Source of the DNA: Actinomycetota bacterium
Lineage (GTDB): Bacteria > Actinomycetota > Actinomycetes > Nanopelagicales > Nanopelagicaceae
Direction: 5' to 3'
Length of the DNA: 23,461 nucleotides
NCBI GenBank assembly: GCA_010028225.1
Contig: RGOY01000004.1
Location: forward strand, 1 to 23,461
The notes under the pieces were generated by a model, which searched no databases, had not been told where the DNA came from, and saw nothing but the letters and a program-made list of their open reading frames with translations. The position numbers and the translations under genes were made by a program. Positions 1-6,633 of this stretch are shown here, piece by piece; the stretch's first letter is position 1; each line of letters begins with the position of its first letter.

Positions 1-1235
1 CTCACTAGTAATCCGCGAAGGCCACGTTCTTTATCATCTCTTCCACTGGGCAGCGCTCTTAATGCCAGAGTTATTGGTGCACCGAGGACGATTCCTATTG
101 GTGCGATCATCCCAAGCACCATGTGGGCCATCATGTGATGCGAGAAGGAGAAGATCGCATAGACGCCAAGTCCACCACTTGTCGCGAAGTCAATCGCCGA
201 AATACCTAATGCGAAGGCAATAGTCCTACCAACCGGCCACTTCACTCCTCGTCGAGCGAGTCGAACCACTCCCGCGATATAGAGCGCCGTGAGAAAGATG
301 AGTGCGCCGAGAATCAATCCATCGGCTTCATACGCGATGGTCAGCCGCCAGAGATTCGGTTCTTCCGGAAACCTCAAACCAGTCAGAGCAAGGGCGCGTA
401 AGTCATCAGATGAGAGAGCGTCGCTGCGAATCGGCGGCTGCGTCCGTGAGAGCCAACTGCCGATGAAAGAGATCAGCATAAGGAATCCGAACTCCAAAGC
501 AAGAAGTGGTGCTTTGAGATTGAAGCGGTTTGCTTCCCTGCGCAGGTACCAAGCAAGTCCAAGCAAGATAAGGACAAGTGCGCTCTTCAAAAAGAGAATT
601 CTTGCGTAATCACCAGTAAAAGCATCTCGGAAATTCATTCGCGTCCAACTATTTACAAGGCCACTGACTAGAACCGCGATAACTACCCAAGGAGCGAGAG
701 CCCCCCAACGCTGGTTGACTCTTATGAAGGTCTCCTTCGAGAGCATCAGAAACCCTGCAATAACTCCAATCCAAATCGATAGCGCCATCACATGAATAAT
801 GATTGAACCGATAGCAAGACCATGCATCCCAGCATCACCACTGTGACTCTCTATAAACGGCGCGCAAAGTCCTATCTGCGAGATCAATAATGCGAAGGTC
901 GCAGATCCATTTTTCTTTACTCTCCTGATGAGAATCACGATAAGAAGGCTTATGAGAAGTTGTAGAAGTTGGGCTCTTCCAAGCGAGACTTGTGTCAGGT
1001 AAGAGCGCAGAGTTTGAAAGTCAAAAGATGTACCGAGGATCTCGCGAAGTGATGTGTAAATGAGAAAAGCACTGGAGACCAGCCAAGCGAGTGCGGAAAA
1101 GAATGCCAAGCGACGATAAGACTCACTTGCTAAGAATTTCCCATCAACTTCAGGCAGAAGTAACGCTCCATGAATGAGATAGCCGATAACCAAACTTGCA
1201 GAGAGAATCGGTAGATACTCTGCAAGAAGATTCAT
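1..1235 (-). CDS. CopD/CtaG-like copper-transport and oxidase-assembly membrane protein (partial)
   Basis: This frame is open from an ATG at 1235 to the window edge, giving 411 residues without a stop; the C-terminus lies outside. The protein is almost entirely membrane-spanning, with about ten predicted helices. Residues about 120-260 resemble CopD (PF05425), with HGLAIGSIIIHVMALSIWIG near 138-157. The part after about residue 300 resembles the CtaG/Caa3 assembly family (PF09678), with the His-rich SHHMMAHMVLGMIAPIGIVL run (His366, 367, 371). CopD-CtaG fusions are known in actinobacteria and are thought to carry copper across the membrane and to help load copper into cytochrome oxidase. The start lies 15 bp after the copC stop and is preceded by AGAGAAGG at about 7 nt, so it is read with copC. 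The domain calls come from motif recognition, and the exact helix count is approximate. Confidence 0.85.
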   Translation of the reverse strand, partial: MNLLAEYLPILSASLVIGYLIHGALLLPEVDGKFLASESYRRLAFFSALAWLVSSAFLIYTSLREILGTSFDFQTLRSYLTQVSLGRAQLLQLLISLLIVILIRRVKKNGSATFALLISQIGLCAPFIESHSGDAGMHGLAIGSIIIHVMALSIWIGVIAGFLMLSKETFIRVNQRWGALAPWVVIAVLVSGLVNSWTRMNFRDAFTGDYARILFLKSALVLILLGLAWYLRREANRFNLKAPLLALEFGFLMLISFIGSWLSRTQPPIRSDALSSDDLRALALTGLRFPEEPNLWRLTIAYEADGLILGALIFLTALYIAGVVRLARRGVKWPVGRTIAFALGISAIDFATSGGLGVYAIFSFSHHMMAHMVLGMIAPIGIVLGAPITLALRALPSGRDDKERGLRGLLV

Positions 1236-1250
1236 TCCCTGCCTTCTCTT

Positions 1251-1784
1251 CTATTTCTTGCGAAAGGTTGAGCGAGCAAAGCGAGCAAGCCACATCAAGA
1301 CAAAAAATGCAAATATAAGTAGTCCGATCACCAAGTAATCAGTAGTGGAACTTCCAACTTCTCTTCCTGCTTCATCCGATGAGGGCGAGGCACTTGGACT
1401 ATTCGGCTGGACCACAGGAGGTGCTTCAAAAGTGAAAGAGAAATTCCCGAAGAGTGGACTCTCATTCTCGACCAGAATTTCATACTCGACTAAGTAGTCA
1501 CCTGACTCAGTCAACTCATTGAGCCCTACCGAAAGTGTCGCACCTGAGACTGTGATCAAACCATCATCAACTCGTTGATTAGATGGTGAGATAACTGTGA
1601 GTTGGTTGCCGAAATCTAGTAAGTCCTGATCAGCAGTGACCGTGACAAAGTTTGGTGTCACGGTGACTTTGGCATCTACACCAGGCGAGGTGGTAAGAAC
1701 TTCGACGCTATGAGCCATTGTCGTTGCGGTAGTTGTAAGTCCTAAACCTAACATCATGATGGCGATCACTGATTTCCATCTCAT
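1251..1784 (-). CDS. copC: CopC-family periplasmic/exported copper protein with C-terminal membrane anchor
   Basis: The protein has 177 residues from ATG 1784. Residues 1-24 form a signal peptide ending TTMA, so the mature protein would begin His-Ser, the N-terminal His typical of CopC (PF04234). A beta-sandwich domain of about 100 residues follows, then a Pro/Ser-rich linker and one transmembrane helix (YLVIGLLIFAFFVLMWLARF) ending in basic residues, as in actinobacterial CopC proteins. The frame could start at GTG 1820, but that adds 12 polar residues before the signal peptide, and a GATAAT box ends 6 nt before ATG 1784. It is followed after 15 bp by the CopD/CtaG gene. One oddity: where CopC proteins carry the Asp-x-His copper ligands (SADGHP region), this one reads VENESP, so both ligands appear lost. 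Confidence 0.85.
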   Translation of the reverse strand: MRWKSVIAIMMLGLGLTTTATTMAHSVEVLTTSPGVDAKVTVTPNFVTVTADQDLLDFGNQLTVISPSNQRVDDGLITVSGATLSVGLNELTESGDYLVEYEILVENESPLFGNFSFTFEAPPVVQPNSPSASPSSDEAGREVGSSTTDYLVIGLLIFAFFVLMWLARFARSTFRKK

Positions 1785-1790
1785 GTGCTG

Positions 1791-1796
1791 ATTATC
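1791..1796 (-). promoter_or_regulatory. -10 box of copC, leaderless pattern
   Basis: On the minus strand GATAAT is followed by CAGCAC and then the ATG at 1784. A -10 ending 6 nt before the start codon places the transcription start on or next to the A of ATG. No Shine-Dalgarno sequence is visible. The same layout occurs at 1862, 2343, 7858 and 9336. No convincing -35 was seen. Confidence 0.55.
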
Positions 1797-1861
1797 GCCC
1801 CAGATGACGAGGTTACGCACACAGGCAACACCTTCGATTAGTCAGATTCTGCGCACTTTCC

Positions 1862-1867
1862 TAGAAT
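1862..1867 (+). promoter_or_regulatory. -10 box of the FmdB-type gene, leaderless pattern
   Basis: TAGAAT is followed by the six bases CTGCTC and then ATG at 1874. This spacing predicts a leaderless mRNA. No ribosome-binding sequence is present. The box is divergent from the copC -10 about 65 bp away. Confidence 0.55.
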
Positions 1868-1873
1868 CTGCTC

Positions 1874-2209
1874 ATGCCTACCTACCAATATCTCTGCACA
1901 AGTTGTGCTCATGAGTTTGAAATGGTGCAGGCCTTCACTGATGAAGCAATTAAAGAGTGTCCACTCTGCCAAGAACCAGTTCGAAAGATCTACAACAGTG
2001 TCGGCGTGGTCTTCAAAGGTTCAGGTTTCTACAAGACCGATTCTCGTGCTGCCAAGAGTGACTCATCATCTTCCACTAATTCAACTTCCGGTGGATCAAC
2101 TTCCAGTAGCTCAACTTCCAGTAGCTCAACTTCCAGTAGCTCAACGTCTACTGCTCCGGCTTCAACAGCACCATCAACTTCTTCATCAAGCACTTCCACC
2201 TCAAACTAG
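1874..2209 (+). CDS. FmdB-family putative regulatory zinc-ribbon protein
   Basis: The protein has 111 residues. The N-terminal 55 or so match the FmdB/CxxC zinc-ribbon family (PF09723): MPTYQYLCTSCAHEFE, then CPLC, then VGVVFKGSGFYKTDSR. The two pairs C8/C11 and C29/C32 would bind one zinc. The rest is a low-complexity Ser/Thr tail of about 50 residues with no charge, coded partly by a 15-bp tandem repeat. Many actinobacterial FmdB-like proteins have such disordered tails. The role of the family is unclear; FmdB was named as a putative regulator beside formamidase in Methylophilus. The start is set by the family's conserved MPTY opening and by the -10 box just upstream. Its end converges with the small gene at 2226. 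Confidence 0.9.
   Translation: MPTYQYLCTSCAHEFEMVQAFTDEAIKECPLCQEPVRKIYNSVGVVFKGSGFYKTDSRAAKSDSSSSTNSTSGGSTSSSSTSSSSTSSSSTSTAPASTAPSTSSSSTSTSN
2081..2155 (+). repeat. 15-bp tandem repeat in the coding tail
   Basis: Three identical copies of TCAACTTCCAGTAGC stand at 2096-2110, 2111-2125 and 2126-2140, with degenerate copies before (2081-2095) and after (2141-2155). The unit is a multiple of three, so it adds Ser-Thr-Ser-Ser-Ser blocks to the FmdB tail without breaking the frame. Copy number is likely to vary between strains by slippage. Confidence 0.9.
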
Positions 2210-2225
2210 AACTTAATCAACTCAC

Positions 2226-2336
2226 TTAGCCCTCGTGGTGAGGCGGTCTATCTTCTTTGATTTCTTGATCTCTCTTTGAATCATCCTTCTCTAGGTCAAC
2301 CTCATCGGATGTAATGTTCGGCAAAATCTCACTCAT
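2226..2336 (-). CDS. Small acidic protein of 36 residues with a C-terminal RPPHH motif
   Basis: An ATG at 2336 opens a 36-codon frame ending TAA at 2226-2228. The product begins MSEILPNITSDEVDLEKDD and ends EDRPPHHEG; it is strongly acidic in the middle, with no signal peptide or membrane segment. The main support is upstream: GATAAT followed by exactly six bases and then ATG, the same start layout as copC, the FmdB gene and the GH125 gene. From memory, many actinobacteria encode small acidic proteins of unknown function with an LPxxT-D...D start and an RPPHW/RPPHH end; this would be a shortened member. It lies between the converging FmdB gene and tetR, in a gap that would otherwise be unexplained. 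No function can be given. Confidence 0.6.
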   Translation of the reverse strand: MSEILPNITSDEVDLEKDDSKRDQEIKEDRPPHHEG

Positions 2337-2342
2337 TCCCCG

Positions 2343-2348
2343 ATTATC
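2343..2348 (-). promoter_or_regulatory. -10 box of the 36-aa gene, leaderless pattern
   Basis: On the minus strand GATAAT precedes CGGGGA and then ATG at 2336. The hexamer is identical to that of copC and at the same 6-nt distance from the start. Confidence 0.5.
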
Positions 2349-2394
2349 CCCAAGCTAATAGAAATTCCGTTGATATGGATCTCTCTGCGTAACT

Positions 2395-3006
2395 TCATCG
2401 AGCGAAGACGGCATCTTGGACGCCATCGAGGACAGACTTACGAAATACTGGATATTCCTTGTTGGAGATTGTCTGCGAAGCGACAAGTGAGGCCAATCCA
2501 TGGATTGAGCTCCATGCCAACGTGGCAGCCTTCATGCTCTTTCTACGTTCCAACAACCCTGACTTAATCAACTCCTCGAGAGATTCTTCTAACGTGCGCC
2601 AAGCCAGACTCTCTTCTGTCTCCGGTAAAGCATCACAGGTGAGAAAGGCAATCTCAAAGAGCCTCGGGAATTTACGAGCATAAGCGACATATGCATCTCC
2701 AATTGCAGCAAAGCGCGCCCGCGAACGAGTCTTGCTTAAAGAGGCTGGTCCAACTTTCTCCCTGGCAATAATCATCATCTCAGCCATTTCATTTCTTACA
2801 CGTCCTGAGACCTCTCCTCGTAATTGTTCGAGGCTTTGAAAGTGCCGATAAAGAGCGGCAGGAGTCACATTGATTCGAAGTGCAACTCTCCTGATTCCAA
2901 GCGCACTCACGCCCTCGTTAGCAATAAGGTCCCTAGCAACCTGGATGACAGCATCGCGAAGATCACCATGATGGTAATCCGAGCCCTTGCGAATGGGTGT
3001 TAACAT
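2395..3006 (-). CDS. TetR/AcrR-family transcriptional regulator
   Basis: The protein has 203 residues. The N-terminal TetR helix-turn-helix domain covers about residues 13-60, with GVSALGIRRVALRINVTPAA and ALYRHF as the recognition-helix signature. The C-terminal half is a helical ligand-binding region of the WHG/TetR_C type with no recognisable ligand. ATG 3006 is the natural start: it lies close to the HTH and has AATAAT seven bases upstream. The gene is divergent from the MMPL exporter 50 bp away, the usual arrangement for a TetR repressor controlling an exporter and itself. A 17-bp inverted repeat covers its start codon (see 2998-3014). Ligand unknown. Confidence 0.92.
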   Translation of the reverse strand: MLTPIRKGSDYHHGDLRDAVIQVARDLIANEGVSALGIRRVALRINVTPAALYRHFQSLEQLRGEVSGRVRNEMAEMMIIAREKVGPASLSKTRSRARFAAIGDAYVAYARKFPRLFEIAFLTCDALPETEESLAWRTLEESLEELIKSGLLERRKSMKAATLAWSSIHGLASLVASQTISNKEYPVFRKSVLDGVQDAVFAR

Positions 3007-3014
3007 TGTTTACA
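2998..3014. promoter_or_regulatory. Candidate TetR operator between tetR and the MMPL gene
   Basis: The arms TGTTAACA (2998-3005) and TGTTTACA (3007-3014) are inverted around position 3006, with one mismatch in eight. The site spans the tetR start codon and lies next to the probable -35 region of the MMPL promoter (a weak -10, TGTAGT, at 3034-3039). Binding here would block both genes. The size and place fit TetR-family operators. That the neighbouring TetR binds it is inferred from position. Confidence 0.5.
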
Positions 3015-3056
3015 TTATTGCTGATGCTTTCACTGTAGTCAACTGAACGGAGAATC

Positions 3057-5159
3057 ATGTTCGAGAAACTTGGTCGTCTGATCGCCCGTAGGAGCAGAGC
3101 GGTATTACTGCTTTCGATCCTAGGGACTCTGGTCTGCGGAACAATCGGCACACAAGTTTTCTCTCGCTTTGACACGGGTGGCTATTCAGACCCCAATAGT
3201 GACTCTGCCAAAGTCTGGGAGTATCTCGAAGATAACTTTGGCGTCACAGATCCCTTCGTGGTCATGACGATAACAACTCCAACTGGCACAGTCGACGATG
3301 CCGAGGTCGAAGCCAAGGCTAGAGCTCTCGAAGAAGAAGTAAGGGCAGAAGCGAGCGCCGACCGAGTCCTCTCTTATTGGAGTGCACTGAAGCCGCCATC
3401 GATGAAGAGCACTGATGGCAAATCAGCTTTTCTCTTTGTCTACCTGAAATCTTCTGACTTCACTGAGATTGATAAGAATGGCGGTTATTACCAAGAGCGC
3501 TATGAGGGCGACTTCCAGGGGCTTACCGTGCGCACAGCAGGGGATGCCATCTTTGCAAACGCCATCAATGGCCGAATTCAAGATGACTTGAAGCTTGCAG
3601 AAGCAATCTCAATTCCATTGGTCTTCATTCTCTTGGTGATCATCTTTGGCGCGCTCGTTGCTTCAGCGATGCCACTTGTCATCGGGGTGACAGCCATTCT
3701 TGGCACTTTCTTCGGTCTCTATCTGCTCACGCTCTTCACAGATGTGAGCATCTTCGCACTTAATCTCACCACCGGCCTTGGACTCGGACTAGGAATCGAC
3801 TACGCGCTATTGATGGTCAATAGGTTTCGTGAAGAGCTACAGCGAGGCGCAGACCGAGATGCGGCGATTATCAATACGATGAAAACCGCAGGTAGGACCG
3901 TCTTTTTCTCCGGTCTCGTCGTAATGCTCACTCTCATCTCACTGATCTTCTTCCCACTCAACTTCCTCAAATCCATGGGCTACGCCGGAACAATCGTCGT
4001 TGCACTTGCCGTGGTTGGTGCGATCTTCCCACTCCCAGCACTTTTGCATGTGATCGGCACAAAAGTGAACAAGGGGTTAGTGCGAAAGCGAGCAATCAGA
4101 CAGAGTAATGAAGGGCGTTGGTCAGATATCGCTCGATTCGTGATGAAGCGACCTGTTCCAGTTGTTTTACTCTCTGGTGTCATTCTCGCGCTCTTCATCG
4201 CACCAATTCGAGGAATCGAATTCTCGCAAGTAGATAGCCGAGTACTGCCAAAGAGTGATCCGGCATATCAGGCATCAAAGTTCATCTCAGATAACTTCCC
4301 TGGCCAAGAGAGCAATCCACTCGAAGTCATATTCCCCAATGGCGCAACAGACCCAACAGCTATTGAGGAGTTTTCAAACCGACTTGCTCAGGTTGATGGA
4401 ATCCTGCGCGTAAGCCCGCCTCAAGTGAGTGGCGAACTCGTACGAATCACCGCAATCCATTCGATGCCTCCAAGGAGTCCTGAAGGTCAAGCGCTGATAA
4501 CCGAAGTACGGGAAATCGAGACAAATCTCGACCATCTAGTCGGTGGTGTGGCCGCTGATTACACCGATTCACAGAATGGAATCTCTCGGACCTTAGGCTG
4601 GGTATTGCTCTGGGTGACTATCGCAGTCCTTGTGATGCTCTTTGGCTTTACCGGCTCGCTTCTCCTGCCGATAAAGGCGGTCCTACTTAACTTCATCTCC
4701 CTTGCTGCAACGATGGGAATTCTCACCTGGATTTTCGTCGATGGAAACTTTGGATTCCTCGTTGGAGACTTCATCAACACGGGGACTTTAGATACAAGTT
4801 CAATGGTCTTAATCGCAATAGTCGCCTTTGGTCTATCAATGGATTATGAAGTCTTTCTCCTCTCTCGTATCAAGGAAGAACATGATGCTGGACACTCCAA
4901 TGTTGAATCTGTTGCATTCGGCCTACAGAAATCAGCGCGGATCATTACGGCAGCAGCATTTATCCTTGCCATCGTCTTTGCCGCTTTCATCACAAGTGGT
5001 GTCACATCAATCAAGATGCTCGGCTTTGGCGTCGCTTTCGCTATCTTGCTTGATGCGACCTTGGTACGCGCCTTCTTAGTTCCGGCTTTGATGCGCCTAT
5101 TTGGCGAATGGAATTGGTGGGCACCAAAAGCACTTCAAAGATTCACGATCAATCACTAG
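3057..5159 (+). CDS. MMPL-family RND-type exporter
   Basis: The protein has 700 residues with the two-fold layout of MMPL transporters (PF03176): TM1 at about 15-35, a first outside domain at about 38-180, TM2-6 at 182-345, TM7 at about 368-385, a second outside domain at about 385-510, and TM8-12 to the end. The Asp-Tyr pairs of the proton relay are present in both halves: GLGLGIDYALLMVNR (D248, Y249) and FGLSMDYEVFLLSR (D596, Y597). These match the D-Y pairs known from mycobacterial MmpL3. Such proteins export lipids, siderophores or drugs; the substrate cannot be read here. ATG 3057 follows GGAG with a short spacer. Regulation by the divergent TetR is likely. Confidence 0.92.
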   Translation: MFEKLGRLIARRSRAVLLLSILGTLVCGTIGTQVFSRFDTGGYSDPNSDSAKVWEYLEDNFGVTDPFVVMTITTPTGTVDDAEVEAKARALEEEVRAEASADRVLSYWSALKPPSMKSTDGKSAFLFVYLKSSDFTEIDKNGGYYQERYEGDFQGLTVRTAGDAIFANAINGRIQDDLKLAEAISIPLVFILLVIIFGALVASAMPLVIGVTAILGTFFGLYLLTLFTDVSIFALNLTTGLGLGLGIDYALLMVNRFREELQRGADRDAAIINTMKTAGRTVFFSGLVVMLTLISLIFFPLNFLKSMGYAGTIVVALAVVGAIFPLPALLHVIGTKVNKGLVRKRAIRQSNEGRWSDIARFVMKRPVPVVLLSGVILALFIAPIRGIEFSQVDSRVLPKSDPAYQASKFISDNFPGQESNPLEVIFPNGATDPTAIEEFSNRLAQVDGILRVSPPQVSGELVRITAIHSMPPRSPEGQALITEVREIETNLDHLVGGVAADYTDSQNGISRTLGWVLLWVTIAVLVMLFGFTGSLLLPIKAVLLNFISLAATMGILTWIFVDGNFGFLVGDFINTGTLDTSSMVLIAIVAFGLSMDYEVFLLSRIKEEHDAGHSNVESVAFGLQKSARIITAAAFILAIVFAAFITSGVTSIKMLGFGVAFAILLDATLVRAFLVPALMRLFGEWNWWAPKALQRFTINH

Positions 5160-5163
5160 AGTC

Positions 5164-5186
5164 GGAAAAGAGCCTTCACCTTTTCC
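5164..5186. terminator. Candidate bidirectional terminator between converging genes
   Basis: GGAAAAG (5164-5170) and CTTTTCC (5180-5186) can pair around a 9-nt loop, just after the MMPL stop and over the last codons of the ABM gene. The A/T-rich arms give short T runs in either direction. The stem is only 7 bp, so strength is uncertain. Confidence 0.4.
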
Positions 5187-5532
5187 CATCAAAGTGTGTA
5201 TGCATGATCGAATCCCAATTCTCTCGAATTTGTACTATTTCGTTACCCTCCCCAGATAGCGGAAACATGCTTCCTTGAATCTTCCCACCTAGGGTGCTTA
5301 GTTCTTCGAGAAATTTCTTGTGATTCTCAACGTGCTCAAACACTCCAGCAGGAGTTGCATACTCTTCGATGACTACACAAGAACTCTCGTCCAGAGTAAA
5401 GAAAAGCTCATAACGCAAAATTGACTTTTGATTTCTGATGCTTTCTAACATTTGCGTTGCCACCGTTTTGAATCTATCCAAGTTTTCGTGGGGAATCTTA
5501 GGAAATATTGCAACGGCAATAAGGTTTCTCAT
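5176..5532 (-). CDS. Antibiotic biosynthesis monooxygenase (ABM)-fold protein
   Basis: The protein has 118 residues and no signal peptide. It has the ABM/dimeric alpha-beta-barrel pattern (PF03992): a first strand NLIAVAIFPKIP, a helix around RFKTVATQMLESIRNQ, then ILRYELFFTLDESSCVVIEEYATPAGVFEHVENHKKFLEEL. The strand-Glu-x-Tyr then His pattern (EEYATPAGVFEHVENH) is typical of putative quinol monooxygenases of the YgiN kind and of heme-cofactor-free oxygenases. ATG 5532 has a very good ribosome-binding site, AAGGAG, a few bases upstream. It is divergent from a cytochrome P450 with only 43 bp between, so the two may be expressed together. Substrate unknown. Confidence 0.75.
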   Translation of the reverse strand: MRNLIAVAIFPKIPHENLDRFKTVATQMLESIRNQKSILRYELFFTLDESSCVVIEEYATPAGVFEHVENHKKFLEELSTLGGKIQGSMFPLSGEGNEIVQIRENWDSIMHTHFDGKR

Positions 5533-5561
5533 AGCTCTCCTTGCAAAAGATCTTGCTCAAA

Positions 5562-5567
5562 TATAAA
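5562..5567 (+). promoter_or_regulatory. Shared TATA-like box in the 43-bp divergent promoter (P450 and ABM gene)
   Basis: TATAAA at 5562-5567 ends 8 nt before the P450 ATG, giving a leaderless or nearly leaderless start; no Shine-Dalgarno sequence is seen for the P450. Read on the other strand the same A/T block gives TATATT, well placed as -10 for the ABM gene, which does have a Shine-Dalgarno sequence. One block may serve both directions. Confidence 0.4.
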
Positions 5568-5575
5568 CTTCCTCG

Positions 5576-6625
5576 ATGTCAGTTTTGCATAACGCAAGTA
5601 AGAAAACTATTACTGGACATGCGGCGCTGCGTAGCGCATTGCGCGACACCCAATCATACTCATCTGATTTGCAAGGCGACGCAGATGTACGTGACTACCG
5701 TCAGATCCCGCTAGAGGTTGATCCTCCGCGTCATCACCTATATAGATCTGCACTTGCGCCCTACTTTGTCAAACCAGCAATCGAAAAGCATGCTGATATT
5801 TTTCGCAATAATTCGGAGAGATTGATTCGTGACTATTTTTCGGGAGAACCAAAGGAGATCGTTAGCGAGTTAGCACTTCCACTTGTCATGCATAATCTAG
5901 GAGCTATCTACAATCGTCCTCAGGACGTGGCTGAATGGATCTCCTGGGGCCCTGATGTTTGGACCGCCCAGTCTGACAAGCGAGACGGCTCTGTGTTACA
6001 CCGATATATTGATGCCGTCTATGAGCAGGCCTGTATGGGAAAAGCGGATGATATTTATGGAGAGATTGCTCATCTAGAGATTGAGGGAAAGCGGATTTCA
6101 CCCACAGAATTCCGTGGGATTGTCGGCGTCCTTCTCGCTGGCGGTAGGGACACCGTCGTCAAATTGTTGACCGGCATCATGTGGCACCTAGCCCACACGG
6201 AAGATATTTCGAGATTGCGCACTGGAGAAATCTCCATCAACTCTGCGATTCAAGAGTTCTTAAGATTCCTAACCCCACTTCCAGCCATGAATCGGACCAC
6301 AACGCCGGAGTCCGGTGCAAAGGTTCTGCCCAGCGACAGATACGTAAGCATGAGCTTTATCTCAGGTAACTTCGATAATAATGTCTTCGAAGAGCCATTT
6401 TCGATCCAACTTGATCGAATTCGTAATCCTCATTTGAGCTTCGGCTTTGGTCCACACACCTGTCTCGGCAATCACATAGCTGAAATTGAGGCACGAATCT
6501 TCTTAGAGACTTTGAAAGACAGTAATCTGAATTGGAAGCTACAGAGAGAAGAAATCCGATTTCATGCTGCTCCGTTTGAAAGGGTTCCAGATCATTTTGT
6601 TTCACTAATCGCTACCCTTAGATAG
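5576..6625 (+). CDS. Cytochrome P450 with short N-terminus
   Basis: The protein has 349 residues. Class-I bacterial P450 motifs are all visible: DPPRHHLYR (49-57), the I-helix oxygen-activation motif AGGRDT (188-193), the K-helix ExxR as EFLR (E227-R230), and the heme loop FGFGPHTCLG with the cysteine ligand C296. Usual soluble bacterial P450s have about 400 residues; here the sequence begins directly at the region before the B-helix (TITGHAALRSALRDTQSYSS), so some 40-50 N-terminal residues are missing. The upstream gap is only 43 bp to the ABM gene, so no longer start is available. It may be a natural short form or an N-terminally shortened gene. No ferredoxin or reductase gene is nearby. 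Substrate unknown. Confidence 0.9.
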   Translation: MSVLHNASKKTITGHAALRSALRDTQSYSSDLQGDADVRDYRQIPLEVDPPRHHLYRSALAPYFVKPAIEKHADIFRNNSERLIRDYFSGEPKEIVSELALPLVMHNLGAIYNRPQDVAEWISWGPDVWTAQSDKRDGSVLHRYIDAVYEQACMGKADDIYGEIAHLEIEGKRISPTEFRGIVGVLLAGGRDTVVKLLTGIMWHLAHTEDISRLRTGEISINSAIQEFLRFLTPLPAMNRTTTPESGAKVLPSDRYVSMSFISGNFDNNVFEEPFSIQLDRIRNPHLSFGFGPHTCLGNHIAEIEARIFLETLKDSNLNWKLQREEIRFHAAPFERVPDHFVSLIATLR

Positions 6626-6633
6626 TTGAAGTG

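Noticed and set aside
289..609. Open frame of 106 codons on the plus strand
   Set aside because: It lies antisense to the CopD/CtaG-like gene, whose frame is open for 411 codons with clear family motifs; the product is basic and motif-free.
2081..2155. Regular repeats suggesting a CRISPR array
   Set aside because: Units are contiguous with no spacers, 15 bp long, and in frame with a coding tail.
1905..2216. 103-codon frame overlapping the FmdB gene
   Set aside because: Shadow frame over the tandem repeat; its repetitive Leu/Val/Gln product is only the repeat read in another register, while the FmdB frame has a clear family domain.
2229..2245. CCTC/GAGG hairpin followed by a T-rich stretch after the FmdB gene
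   Set aside because: The stem is only 4 bp, and the region is better explained as the 3' end of the 36-aa gene.
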